From NCBI GenBank assembly GCA_008973525.1, contig WACJ01000341.1, positions 62,001-126,000 of the forward strand: a stretch of DNA of 64,000 nucleotides, written 5' to 3'. A program made the position numbers and the translations under genes. The notes under the pieces were generated by a model, which saw only the letters and a list, made by a program, of their open reading frames with translations, did no database searches and was not told where the DNA came from. Each line of letters opens with the position of its first letter. The first letter of the stretch is position 1. Shown in pieces: positions 33,346 to 44,971 of the stretch. The DNA comes from Stenopsyche tienmushanensis. Lineage: Eukaryota > Arthropoda > Insecta > Trichoptera > Stenopsychidae.

Positions 33346-33839
33346 TGCGATGAAATTCGGTTATAACGAGCACTAATACGATTTTCCTAATGGAAATATT
33401 TTTTTGAGTTCGAAAATCATCACCGAATAGCCTCGATTATGTCTTTTTTTAACGCAAAATCTTGTTTTCTCGAATTTTAATTTGTGTATGAAGACATCAT
33501 TAATATAAGATCGATTTTTACATATGAATGGCTTGCATATTTCACTTTCCAATTCTTGAATAATTTCGATCTTATCAATTTGTTTGAAATACTGCCATGT
33601 CAATGATGAAATAATTTAATAAATTTCAGTCTATGAATAACATATTAAAAGGATTATTGCCGGAATGTTTTAATTTTATTCAGCCTTTATACTTTGTGTT
33701 TAAAAATACGCATTCAAATTTAATAAACACAAGGGTATTTAACTGGAAATAAATATAAAGCAATTTATTTAGGCGAAAATAGCATATTTGATTGAAAAAT
33801 ATGCTTGTTTGATTGCTCGTTATAACCGTGATTTCGCTG
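33346..33839. mobile_element. pogo/Tigger-like short element
   Basis: Left end GATGAAATTCGGTTATAACG and, complemented, right end CAGCGAAATCACGGTTATAA-CGAGC, followed by TA at 33840-33841. Ends of this form belong to the pogo group. A 76-codon minus frame inside (33373-33603) is not recognisable as transposase. Confidence 0.5.
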
Positions 33840-33841
33840 TA

Positions 33842-34773
33842 ATCATCGCTTTAATGAATGAATTTTGTTGGTCTCTAACCGTAAAATTGTCCTATATCAT
33901 TACAGTATTTCCAAAAACTGATAACCGTATTGGGATATGACAAATCGCGGATCAGCCCATCGTTTTTTACAAAAACAAATTGATTCATAGGTGATATCAG
34001 TCTATAACTATATTATATCATAGCACCTACGATAAAACACTTAAGACCGTAAAAAGTCACGACATACCTGCACATATGATTCATTGGCAATAAAGCAAAT
34101 CGTACGATTTATCAACGAAATCTTTGATTGGACAATGTTTCAGGATTTTAGCACACGCTTTTGGCGCACAAGGTTAATGCTTTATTGTCTGTCCTTTTAT
34201 CTATCACATTTCCAAAAATGGCCATAGATCAGATCAGTTCCGAGATTTATATAATGTCGTTGATCTTAGCTGACATGTGCTCATTAAATGCTTGGATTTA
34301 GTTTTACGGCACTTCGCTTTGGGACCTTGTCCTTATTTTTGAGTTTTTCGATGAAATTTTCAACGAAAAATTGATATGGGTAACGCATTTATGATCGGCC
34401 TTCGATTGCAATGGCGCTCAATTAGCTATCCACTAATTGTCCAGAACCAAACCAATGGACAAGAATCGAGTACAAGTTTATAATATTTGATGATTTGTAG
34501 CGAGAGTGTCCGATATGGATGTTGCTGATGATGCATTTGAGTAGTTTCGTCATTTATTAAAAATGCTGAATCATTCCTGACTGTTGAATATTTGACGAAG
34601 ATTACATTTATAATATTGCCGAAGATGGTGTTGAAATATTTTTTCTTGGAAAATTGAAATATTCTCAGAAAAAATCAATGCTGGCTGTGTTATAAAAGAC
34701 CGAAGTGCATTCAATTGGCAATGATCATTATGTAATTGGTGTTTTATTACACTGAATTTTAATGCAGCTAGAA
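33842..34773. other. Unassigned AT-rich DNA
   Basis: No supported feature. Confidence 0.35.
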
Positions 34774-35600
34774 TTACCCCCTCTGTCAATCAATGTTTCT
34801 ATAACTTCCCGTTAATGAAAGTGGTCTGGCTGGACCCTCATACATTTTTTATGATTTAAATGAATCAGTGGGATGATTAATTCTCTGGTTCAAATTCTTA
34901 TAAACTACGAATGATGCAATTGTTGCAATATCCAACATATTATAGAAGAAGCTGCAATCTTTAATGTCCAGTGCAAAAAAGAACAGCTTTCAAGCAAGTG
35001 GAGCAGTGTAACAAACAAGATAGTGCCAACAAACCAGTAACTCTAGCTTGTATAAACAGACCAAATTTCGTTTTTAAGACGTTTTCTAGCACAAAAACTG
35101 AACTAGGGATACCATCCTCCCAGCTTACCAGCACTACCAGCACTTACTCGCTTTACTAGATTGAAAACTAGTCTCATATACATCGGGCATTAGTCTGCCG
35201 TTTGTACACAAAACAAAGCATAAGTAAGCCCTGCCTGTTAAAGTTTTTCCACGCCATAAAAAGTTGTGAAATAGTTGTTAGAAATAACCGTCCTCCCACT
35301 TCCTTTGTACTTGCCAGTTAATTCCAGTAGCACCTTATCGCCTAAATTGATTGCTCTCTGGCCTCCTTCTTCTTTTTCAGTATACAGAATACCTTTACAA
35401 GGATATCTATTTCCTGAATCATAGACCTACCATCTGGTTTTTACAGACAGTATGGTGCAAAACATTGTCTGCAGCTCATGATGCGGAAGGATTTCTTACT
35501 ACATAGGCAAAAATGCTGGTCAATATGATCAACGCAAGGATCCCGAATTATTTTAAAGTCTAAATTCTGTAAAACTCTTCAATGGACAAAGTCAGGGAGG
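34774..35600 (-). pseudogene. piggyBac transposase remnant (family P2)
   Basis: Minus-strand frames give RYSVYTEKEEGGQRA-like, NLGDKVLLELTGKYKG, GRTVISNNYFTTFYGV and LLTGRAYLCF, the block after the second catalytic Asp of piggyBac transposases (GDxVVLxLTxxxxGxGRTVxxDNFFTS). The Asp of DNFF reads Asn here. Frameshifts and stops throughout. The 34774-34950 end matches the TTAA-flanked end at 28025. A related piece is at 51976-52310. Confidence 0.65.
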
Positions 35601-35629
35601 TTAAGTTATTCAAAAAAATGGTTCGAAGG

Positions 35630-35877
35630 GGATTCAAATATAGTACAAAAATATGATATTAAAAATACAAATGGATTATCTTATTTTTCTACATAGTTAG
35701 GAAGTTTCTTGATCTCGCCACTGAAGAAATAAGGCGAGAAGTAGCATCTTCTGTTGCGCAACGTGTAATTATTCGTTTTCTCGTAAACCAAGACGTAGAA
35801 GGAAGTGAAATATTGAAGAAATTTAAAGCACAATTCAGTGATGCTACTCTGAGGAAGACTCAAGTGTTTGATTGGAT
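35630..35877 (+). pseudogene. mariner-2 fragment with head-to-head N- and C-terminal pieces
   Basis: Plus-strand end-like GGGGATTCAAATATAG at 35630. The minus strand at 35690-35770 reads NRRCYFSPYFFSGEIKKL (C-terminal block), while the plus strand from about 35766 reads RVIIRFLVNQDVEGSEILKK, FKAQFSDATLRKTQVFDW (N-terminal helix-turn-helix). The two halves point away from a GTTGCGCAAC junction at 35755. The same junction is in the 43.4 kb copy. Confidence 0.65.
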
Positions 35878-36085
35878 CAGGATCATAACAAGGGGGTGGC
35901 AAATCAGATGCGTAGACGTAGAATACCGACCCAATCGAAAGTTGCACATGGTTTTTATTTTACTTGACCATTTTAAAGTCCGAAAAGCGGACCGGTTGGA
36001 CACACAGACCGTGTGGCCATTCCGTCCTATTTTAGGGCTTTTTGCGGCATTTTAGAGGATAAATGCGTACCGGATAGCGGGACCA
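35878..36085 (+). mobile_element. Deleted hAT-like copy inserted in mariner-2
   Basis: Starts CAGGATCATAACAAGGGGGT right after mariner FDW coding, skips most of the arm, and contains module copy D (35978-35992) followed by GGCCATTCCGTCCTATTTTA and GGGCTTTTTGCGGCATTTTA. The right boundary is not defined. Confidence 0.6.
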
Positions 36086-36186
36086 GTAAACAACTCGGAT
36101 CAGTGGAAGGTTTCCAAGTTCCTTTTATATAAGAAAAATACAGGAAAAGAAGAAGCCCGGGCAATCAAACAATCAAATCAATCAAA

Positions 36187-36420
36187 CAATGGCAGAAACG
36201 CTGGGACACCGGAACCAAGGGAAGATGGACATTTCAATTGATCCCAGCGATACAAAAATGGACCTCGCGTAAACACGGAGAGCTCACCTAAAAATTGGCA
36301 AGGAGGACTCGATAAAGTGTCACCATGGTCACCACAAAGACCAAAAGGAAAGAAAAGTGGAAAGCGTGGACAAATTTCGCTAATGAGGTCATGCGAAAGA
36401 AATAAAACCGAGAAAGAACT
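36187..36420 (+). pseudogene. R1-type LINE C-terminal fragment
   Basis: Plus frame reads WQKRWDTGTKGRWTFQLIPA, IQKWTSRKHGELT, the WxxRWxxxxKGRWTxxLIP block of R1-group ORF2 proteins, then after a stop MVTTKTKRKEKWK. The zinc knuckle is lost. Confidence 0.65.
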
Positions 36421-36499
36421 AGAAGAGTGAACACCGGTTCGTAGAAAAACAAACCCATCTCATTAAAGCAATGCGAAAGCGGATTCCAAGGGGGTCGGT

Positions 36500-36645
36500 A
36501 GGGATTTTTTGAAGATTTCCCCCTCCCAAGAGAGAAAGTTCTTTTGTCTCAGATATGAGGTGATGGACCCCATGTTTCATCCTAAATTGATGCAATAACT
36601 CGGTCTTGTTGCTGTGAAATATGGTGTACCAAATACATATCATGG
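36500..36645 (-). pseudogene. mariner transposase fragment around the first catalytic Asp
   Basis: Minus strand reads FHSNKTELLHQF then, with a shift, DETWGPSPHI / HHLISETKE, matching the F(L/I)xRxxTxDETWxHHxxPE block of SETMAR-type mariners. Confidence 0.6.
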
Positions 36646-36789
36646 TAGCGCGCGGGCGTTTTTTATTTAGTATTTTTTTTTAAACAACAACCGTCATCTA
36701 CACTTGGGTACTTTTGGGACTACCTTCGTATATTATTTTAAAATTCATATTATAACAATTATTAGCAATATTAATAGTATCAACACCCC

Positions 36790-37023
36790 ACCCCCATGTG
36801 ATTATCATATATTTATAGAGGCATTAGGAGGGCAACGATTTCAAGACAACGCTGCGGTCGAACAATGCGTGCGCAACTGGTTTTCGTAGCAACCGCCTTC
36901 TTTCTTCATTGACGGAATTAAGAGGCTTCCTATCTTATAGAAAAAACGTTTTCCCAACCGATATTTGCATATTTCGCTAATAAATTTGTACAGCAAAATT
37001 CCGGGTTATATTTGAATCCCCCT
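36790..37023 (-). pseudogene. mariner-2 end with C-terminal coding
   Basis: Terminal repeat, complemented, CGAGGGGGATTCAAATATAA ends at 37023. Next to it, the plus strand of 36795-36890 reads CDYHIFIEALGGQRFQDNAA and VEQCVRNWFS, the block holding the third catalytic Asp. Cut off at about 36790. Confidence 0.75.
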
Positions 37024-37530
37024 CGTGGATTATCGAATTTTCACACTTCCTGTTGCTCAAAAATGTAAGAGTCTGAGAATAGGTTGAAATCGCTGATGCA
37101 ACGAACAATCTATTTTCGAGTCGTTTCCAAAATACTCGAGACGTGGGTCTGTCGACGACGTCTTCGGCTGGTCGAAGAACGTCACGCTGTCCACGCAATT
37201 GGAATATGGCGTAACGACGTTCTTTAGAGGCTCGTCTGCTATTCGCAAGGAAATGTTGAAACTGTGGGCAATTTGCGAAATGAGCGTGGTCGGGTGCAAA
37301 GCGAGTGCACGTCAAGTGCGCGTGCACCGGCCCTGTAACGGGGCCCAATGGCCGCTCTCCTCCGCCATCAGCTGATCAGACGTGCCCACTTCGGAGCACC
37401 GGCAAGTGGACCGGCACCAGCAGTCGACAACCATCTGGCTTGCAAGGCTTTCACAGCAAAACTTCTTTTGGCATATTGACCATTCTGCTAACGACATAAA
37501 TGCCGACAAAAAGTTTGGAAACACCCAATC
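37024..37530. other. Less AT-rich unassigned segment
   Basis: Clearly higher G+C than its surroundings, with overlapping frames on both strands (123 and 80 codons minus, 64 codons plus, 70 codons minus). It begins directly at a mariner-2 end. No motif recognised. It may be unique host sequence or an unrecognised element. Confidence 0.3.
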
Positions 37531-38965
37531 CTTCCCATAACTTAATACAACTCATAATATATTAATATTTAAAATATACACATTATTAAACATATCCTCC
37601 TTGACACAACCACATAATATAAACATCTAAATTTAAAACGCAAGTTATTTAAAAATTTAATTTAACTTAATCATCAATTTTTTGCTCTTCGAACGATCAC
37701 ATCGTGCGATATTTTGATTGAAGACGCGTTTTTTAAATATGTTTGGGATCATCGTCTTGCTGGAATGTGGAATTATAAATTCAAATTTGGGTGGAAACAT
37801 TTTCCAATCTTATTTATCCAAATTTTCACGTTTATCCAACTGCGTTGATGTATTTTATTTATTCTAGTTTCATTCGATTTGAATGTCTTTTACGAACTAA
37901 AGAGTCGTATAATGAAGATTTATTTTAGGCGATAGTATAATAAAATGATTTTGGGCGGTCCGGTCTTTTCCTGTCGTTCAAAGACCCAGTCTCACGGTGT
38001 TTTCTAATGTTATAATGCAAACCCCCTTAATGAAAATCTTCATTTTTTTTTTAACAATACACCAAATTAAAGTTTAATGATAGACATATGAGCTTTTTTT
38101 TTCTTCGCATATCAGAAAGAACCAATGTTTGAGAATACGTTCAGTAAATTTTGAGTCGATATAAAATAAATTAACAAAGTTATGGTCCAACGAGGAGAAG
38201 CTGGGTTTCGCGAAGCTATTTTAAGAAGAAATTTTTTTAAGAACGACTTTTTCCAAGCTCATGGAAGTGCTCCCACATGCCCTAGATGAGCATTCTTTAT
38301 GAAATTTGGCAGACACGTGTGCAATAAATGTATTTATCATATAGACTACAATTATCTAAAAATATTCAAAAGTTTTCATTTAATTAACAAAAAACTACAA
38401 AAAATGATGGTAAAAATTCTCACTTTTCTTTGATCGCAAACTATTTTTTTATTTTCCAATATATCTTCTTAATAATAGTCTAAGCTATAGACAATATTAT
38501 ACAGAGTAAAAATATGTTAAAAAGTCGATATATACGCACAAGGGGTCATTTAAACTAAGATATTTTACTCGTTGCTTATGTAAAAGACACCGCACACGAA
38601 GTGGGCGCTATAAGAGGGTTGATATTTTTTCTTGAATATGCAATTTTGTACATACAGCAAAGAAATATAATGAGTAAAAATATCAATAATGTTCGTATTT
38701 CTTGTAAATCAATCATTTTATCTAATAGATCATCTTATAACATATGGTTCGAGTTGTCAAACCAAATTGAGATTAACGAGGACGCGAAAAATGCTTTTGA
38801 TTAATCAATCCGACAGTTTGATTTCAGCATCAAAACTCTATAAAAAGCTGTAAATTTATATCGAAAAACAATATGCTTTTGGTATTAATGATATGGAAGT
38901 TGTATAATCAATTTTGAGTATTTTAAGCATCAACAGGTCGTTGATTCGCAATAACTTCTCGCAGT
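37531..38965. other. Unassigned AT-rich DNA
   Basis: Nothing supported apart from homopolymer-rich stretches. Confidence 0.35.
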
Positions 38966-39556
38966 TTAATGTAGGTTTCTAGGCCCAGTCGTAGAATCGA
39001 TTGCGATACCCTGCCATGATTCAGCACAAATGAAGGTCCGGTAAAAAAGCATCAGACCAGGAAGAGGCTCAAGAGGCTTCTGGTATGATGAAAATTGCAC
39101 CATTATGGCGCTATTTTTGCCGTATAACGACCACTCGTCATTGTAATGATGGATGCGTATCGATCTGGCGAAATTCTTATTCATCGTGATAATCACTACA
39201 GTTTGAATGTGCTTTTTGAAATCTGCCAAATTCGGTTATTAGATAATGAGGTTTGCAAAACATCGATAGAAAGAATGGGTGATGATTTGTAGAATCTGCG
39301 CCTACTTTTGAAATAGCGTACAGAATGTGCATAAGTTTGCTGCGTACATGCATTCCTCGACTATCGGTGTCATTTTTTTAATCATCATATAAAATAAATT
39401 ATTGGAAATGAAACCAAAGATTGGTTTTTCAGATCGAAGTGTGCTGTAAATTGAATTGTTTTGATACAAGTGCGTCACTCTATTAAACCTTATTATGGTT
39501 GTCATTATTTTGTTACGGTATGAATCAACCGAATGTTCTATTTGGCTATTTAACAA
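38966..39556 (-). other. Two consecutive minus-strand frames, possible exons
   Basis: Frames of 84 codons (39556-39302) and 87 codons (39229-38966) lie in the same direction 72 bp apart in DNA free of recognised repeats. The second reads like ordinary protein (HYNDEWSLYGKNS, PLPGLMLFYRTFICAESW) and has few low-complexity runs. I cannot assign a family and see no decisive splice sites. Confidence 0.2.
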
Positions 39557-40029
39557 TAAGCTACAAGCATCATTTTATTTCTAGAATAGTCTTTCAATTA
39601 TATTTTTGTCGAAATACTATATTTTTATAATAAAAATACACAATAATTTTCAAAAAACAATTCCAAAGAAACCAAATCTGACGAATGTTTATGGCAAAAA
39701 GTCTCAGTTCGAAATTTGTCATGGATAATTTTTGAGTTCTTTTGCAAATAATTATGGACTTTTTAACATAAATTTCTGCTTAAATCTGTTCAATTATTGA
39801 TAATGCAGCCAACCCTTCAATTGCATCGAAATGGACGCTGTAGGAGGGAAGAGGGTATGAAATCCTGATATAATTCTTTAATGGCTCGCTAAGGATTTGT
39901 TTCAATTGGCAATTTCGGCAGATCGTCATCAAATTTTGAAAGTCATTCATGACTGATTTAAATATTCCGAGATATCATTGACATTTTTAGTCAATGTCAA
40001 TCTCATCTTGATCGTTAACTTATCGAGCT
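39557..40029. other. Unassigned AT-rich DNA
   Basis: No supported feature. Confidence 0.35.
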
Positions 40030-40370
40030 CCGAATGGGTCCAAAAAAATCGCATAAAAAAAGACTACATAAAAAACAGAGGGGATGGGCTCCATTATTTT
40101 CAGAAACCGCATAACTTCAAATAAAAGTGATAGAATGAATCAAAAATCGCATAAAAAAGTTTACAAAAAAATAATATAAATAAAAATACAATACACATTT
40201 ATATTAGAATTTCTTTACCAAAATCTATTTTACTCGATCTTATGCGCATTCGCATAAAAAAAGCTTTGTCCTCTATAGAAAAACGAGGGATAAGTTCCAT
40301 TATTTTTTAAAACCGCATAACTTCAAATTCGCATACAAAAGATCCGCATAAAAACATACACAAGTGTTTT
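40030..40370. repeat. Local duplication rich in CGCATAAAAA motifs
   Basis: Two related blocks, about 40045-40160 and 40248-40355, share CGCATAAAAAAAG, GGGATGGGCTCCATTATTTT (GATAAGTTCCATTATTTT in the second) and AAACCGCATAACTTCAAAT. The motif CGCATAAAA or a close form occurs six or more times. A complementary form (GTTATGCGATTTTTAAAACC) is at 61860-61935. Confidence 0.7.
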
Positions 40371-40688
40371 TTTTTGGGCGCCCACTCAATTTTTTTATTT
40401 ATTTTGGCCCATGTTAGCTTTTGAGTTTGATTCCTCTGCATTAGAGTATCAATGCTCAACTTTATAGTGCATCTTGCTTATAAGATAACTTGATTAAACA
40501 AGAGATAAGAAGATAGCAAATTAACAACCGTTTATCAAAATACACCTAAGCAGCCAAAAAGTTAAGCAAATTTATTAAGAAAATGTGTTTTTAATTATGT
40601 TAAATATGAATTATCGATGATTGAGATCACAGTAAACAAAATCGAAAAATAATATAACGTTGTATAATTAGCATCATGACAGCAAATA
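40371..40688. other. Unassigned AT-rich DNA
   Basis: No supported feature. Confidence 0.35.
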
Positions 40689-40850
40689 TAGTCAACCCTC
40701 CTATAGCATCCACTTCGTTTGGGGCGTCTCTAGTGTTAGCCACTTTTTAACAAATTAAACACGTACAAATTTTGTATGGGTACCTAGCTTTCTGTAGCGT
40801 TTACTTCTATAGTGTGATCCCTATTTCGGCGCTATAGAAGGGTTGACTGT
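40689..40850. mobile_element. 162-bp pogo-like MITE
   Basis: Inverted ends TAGTCAACCCTCCTATAGCA and, complemented, CAGTCAACCCTTCTATAGCG; TA at 40687-40688 and 40851-40852. The CAGTCAACCC-TATAG form fits pogo-group ends. A half copy is at 27905-27994. Confidence 0.85.
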
Positions 40851-40852
40851 AA

Positions 40853-42062
40853 TCTGCTAAAATTACTAGCATATATAAATAAGTCCTTATTATCATGATG
40901 CAAGCATACATAAGCTACTGCTTGATTAGGGGTTCTTCTAATATTAATTCATAGGAAATGATCACATCCATATCGTTTGTTTCATACATTCACCTCGTCA
41001 TGCGCTCGATATTAAAGGCAGCATGAGCTCCATCTTATATTTGTGAATAATCCTAGCGGGAAGCCTGGATGAACGTATCAAATAGGGCTTTCGGGGCCAT
41101 CTTGATAGGGAGTGTGGGTGGAAACATGATTATAACAACGATCGAAGTTTACACAATGTAAATCAGGAAAGTTAATAAATAATTATACATACCGGCATTA
41201 CATTAAAATCTACAAAGCTGCTTTTTTGTCTACAAGTAGTTTATGTTAATCATTGTTCAATAAACGTCGTCTACTTTCGATACAAGGTGGTTAGGGCTTC
41301 GATAGACGTGGCTAAAATATTTATTTACAGTTCTCAAAAATTGTTATAAATGTCGGCAACAACGTAATCGCTATAGACTGCCGTTTTACTTACAATATAA
41401 AAACAATAAAATGAGCAAGAATAAGCTTTGTGGGGATTAGTTCGGAACCCAAATATTATTGGATGATCTCCGACTAATTCAGATTAACATTTGATCGAAA
41501 ATTGAATTGACCTTTAAAATAGACCCCGGTATTATTAGGCAAATTTTGACAATGGAGTATTGTCTTGGCTTTTTTTTTTAAATAAAGAGCTATCGTCCCT
41601 CGACGAAACAATACGAAATTCACAATTGTCTTCAATGCACGATTGCTTTTAAATGAGTTTGTGTCCTTTTTATGTCTTTGATTGTTTGTTGATATTTATG
41701 AATTTATTCCGTATTTGACATACATATTGCTGCGACGGCGGTCAAATAATCAATGAAATACTTGCAAAAAGTATCAACAGCGATATATCGTTGCATATGT
41801 AATGGTTTAGAATTTTGGAGTTTTTTCGATTGGAACTAAAATAATTCATGTGAAAAAGCATTATATTTAGCTTTATCGAATGAAAACTAATCGTTATAAC
41901 GACTAAAACGACGAAATATTTAAAGAAATAATCAAGAAATAGCGCACCAAATATAGTTTTTAAATTTGGGGACAGATATCCATAAGTAGTCAGAAGATGG
42001 CTTAAGAAGGGGGGATATTATGTTAGAACCGACTAATAATCACATTTTTCGAAAGACATAAT
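40853..42062. other. Unassigned AT-rich DNA
   Basis: No supported feature. Confidence 0.35.
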
Positions 42063-42111
42063 GCGAGGGGATTCAAATATAATCTGTAATTTTGCTGTAC
42101 AAATTTATTAA

Positions 42112-42638
42112 CCTTTTCGTGAGTACTTACGGAAATATCCGTTTTGACCTTCACTATTCAGAAAGAGCACTCTTGTGCATTGAAGCTCCGAGGCGGACAG
42201 AGACAAAGACAACTTAGCGCAGTTCAGGAGACTGAGACGGATAGCTTCTTCATATGCATCCCATGATTGTATAGATCGTTAAGCCCAAATTTATCCACTT
42301 ATAATGATTTCGATTTCAAGTGTGTTATTTGTTTACGCAAAGAAACGACCGAATATTGTGTGTTATCGAGAGTGTTTATTTATTTAACTGCTTGCTGTTC
42401 TTCGCTGCGTGTTGAATGAGTCTTTGTCCAATTATCATTTCCTTCTAAAGGAGGAGCACTTGAATCGATTTTTTATGCATTGTTTATGTAAAGAAATGAC
42501 GAGTGTTCATGACAAGTGGCTCTGCCTCGAATTGAAGATTGTCTTACGCTGATTAGGAGCTGAAAGAAAGTAATCGGTGTAAAGCGATTATGACATCAAC
42601 GACTTCATCGATTTTAAATTTGCTCACTAACGAAAAGG
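42112..42638. mobile_element. 527-bp piggyBac-like MITE
   Basis: TTAA at 42108-42111 and 42639-42642; inverted ends CCTTTTCGTGAGTACTTAC and (complemented) CCTTTTCGTTAGTGAGC. TTAA duplication with CCYTTTCG ends fits piggyBac MITEs. No coding recognised. Confidence 0.8.
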
Positions 42639-42649
42639 TTAATGATATA

Positions 42650-43382
42650 TGAGACATATCCCGAAAGTAAGTGTACTAAATTTTTATATTTTTTAAGAAA
42701 AGGCGTATTTGAAATAAAACCAGGATATTGTTGATACACATATTTGCCATCCAGTTCAAGCTTACAAGCAAGGGTACAAGCTTCTTAATGCTTTCCTCGA
42801 AGAGCTCTCCTGCCAGTTCCATCCCCCACTTCAGAACATCTTCACCTGCTCGTCGGTTAAAAATTTATTTCTAACCACGTGTTCTTTCAGGGAGAAGAAA
42901 ATCTGATAATCTGAAGGCGCCAAGTCAGCGTCAGGCGCCAGGGGATTACGGGAGGTGCTTCAAAACATCCCAACCACATAAGTCCAAGAACTCCTCGGTA
43001 GCTAAGGCTGTGTGAGGACGGGTGTTATCATGCAACAAGCACAATCCTCTCGTCAGCATACTCCTCTTTTTGTTTTGAATGCTTCTTTTTAGAGTTATTT
43101 CAGATGGCTTTTCGGTCCCAAAACACTGGTGTCACGATTTTTTTGCACGGAATTGTGATTTTTTTTGGCAGATGGGGAATTGGTGTGATACCACTGTGAC
43201 GACTGTCTTTTTGACTTAGACGTGTATCGAGCCACCCACTTTTTTATCTCCAGTCACAATAGAGTTCAGAAAATCCTCCACTTCCAATTCAAGTCGCACA
43301 ATTCAAGAAACTCGCGGGCGCTACTAACAAAAAACTACAGCCCGTTATTGTCACAATACACTTAATTTCGGGATATACCTCG
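42650..43382 (-). mobile_element. Deleted mariner (mariner-3), 733 bp
   Basis: Ends TGAGACATATCCCGAAAGTA and (complemented) CGAGGTATATCCCGAAATTA, flanked by TA at 42648-42649 and 43383-43384. Minus-strand coding, frameshifted: TGDKKVGGSIHV around the first Asp, FGTEK, then TRGLCLLHDNTRPHTAL with the second Asp and FLDLCGWDVLKH. The sequence upstream of the catalytic domain is missing. Confidence 0.85.
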
Positions 43383-43545
43383 TATGAAAAATACACAGTT
43401 CCCTTAATTAGAAATGCATTTATTTCATCGGATAGGAAGCTTCTTGATCCCATCACCGAATAAAGAAGGCGAGAAATAGCATCCTCTGTTGCGCAACGCG
43501 TAATTATTGGTTTTCTTATAAACGAAAGCTGATTATCAATTGTAC

Positions 43546-44061
43546 TGAGTAAGATAAAAAATGAAACTCAAAGTGGCATTTGGTCGGAAATATAATGAGA
43601 ATCGTTCTCTCCGTCTCTGTCGCACACACATGTATATAGAAACTTACCTTTTTATATACTACACAAACATAACTTAATCTTCTAGCAAACAATTTTCATC
43701 TTGTAAAAAGTAAAATGGAGAAAAAGACAATTACAGACAGAGTATGAGTCTTTAAAGAAGGTAAGAAAGTGAACAACTGCCAAGAAATGTGCCAATGAGA
43801 TCAAAGATATACATACATCCAATGTAACCAAATAAATGAAAATTTATATACAAACACGGATGATTCGAACACCAAGGCTAAATTGTGACGAAAATATATA
43901 AAAAATAGTGCAAAACAATTCGACTTCGACAAAACAACAAAAAACGAATCATCTCATATATTTTGATAGATTTGCACTATGAACTCGTATCTAATTGATT
44001 TGTTATTCAATATCAAATTCATACCAACAATAGCATTACTTCATCGGCGTTCAATGATGCT
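43546..44061. other. Unassigned AT-rich DNA
   Basis: A pocket at 43605-43620 (CTCCGTCTCTGTC) matches 26092 and 6866. Nothing else supported. Confidence 0.35.
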
Positions 44062-44277
44062 TCATTTTGGATACAAAAGACTTCTTCGGCATAAAGACGA
44101 CCTTGTTCTGATTTTCCGTGCGAATGGAAATACTTCCATATTGGATCGCCTCCAAGATGCATCTTCATATATGAGGTCAAGCGAATATTGAACTGTGAAG
44201 TCTCCTAAGCCGAATCTTCTTATCGAATCCGACATCTGCATAAGGCTGTAGAACGCCACGAATTTTGAATCTGAAAA
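44062..44277 (-). other. Possible exon or decayed coding segment
   Basis: A minus-strand frame of 66 codons is preceded by a credible acceptor: a T-rich tract and TTTTCAG ending at about 44278. Downstream of it a second frame also reads protein-like (GVLQPYADVGFDKKIRLRRL, then YGSISIRTENQNKVVFMPKK after two stops). Neither is recognised. It may be a frameshifted pseudogene or chance. Confidence 0.2.
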
Positions 44278-44971
44278 TTATGCAAAAATTTCAGATTCGA
44301 TATCAATCAATGATGGTATTTCAATTCCCAAGGCCCAGAGTGCGAATTTAAATTTATTTTGATTTAATGTACACACCTGATTAGTTTAACGCAAACTTCT
44401 GGTTTTAAATTAATTAATGGCTTTGCGAAATGATATATGTATGTAGGAATTCCTTATCGATTTCTGTATATTTAATATTTGGCATATGTCGCATGTTTCT
44501 GCTGTTGAAAAGTGTTCATGGAAACTCAATCGCAAATGTATGAACCTTCCTCGAAAATAGTACAAGGGTAAAAATCGCATGTCAGCATAAGTTGTTGAAC
44601 CCTAATTGCTTAAGAAAATCGATGAATATACGAAACTCCCTAATGGAAAAATATATTTTTGTTTCAGGGTAAGAATAACATGTCGTAGTGACATCCAAGG
44701 GCAAGGGTGGTCAACGTGCCAAATTCTCCAAATATCCATATTATACTCGACAAATCGCAATCAATCATTTAGAATCATCCATTTCCGCCTTGGAAGACGT
44801 TCTTCTTTGATGAGGTTGATTGCATCTGAATCTGGCGGAAGGAAGACGTACATAATTGTGATTATATTAACGTAATGGATCTATTCAAAATTTGCTTAAT
44901 ATTCTAGTCTAGAATTTTAAATAAATCGATTTATTAAAAATGCATATTTTCAAAGTTTATTTTCGAAACTA
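44278..44971. other. Unassigned DNA
   Basis: An 89-codon plus frame at 44606-44875 is unrecognised. No repeats identified. Confidence 0.3.

Larger units (their letters stand above)
42063..43545. mobile_element. mariner-2 copy hosting two other elements
   Basis: Left terminal repeat GAGGGGATTCAAATATAATC and TTTTGCTGTACAAATTTATT (42065-42110) is followed by a piggyBac-like MITE and a different mariner. Mariner-2 resumes at about 43405: the minus strand reads NRGCYFSPSLFGDGIKKLPI (C-terminal), and the plus strand from 43496 reads QRVIIGFLINE (N-terminal), joined at GTTGCGCAAC as at 35755. Confidence 0.75.

Noticed and set aside
40030..40370. CRISPR-like array
   Set aside because: Repeated words are short, irregularly spaced and AT-rich in a clearly eukaryotic context; there are no uniform spacers or cas genes.
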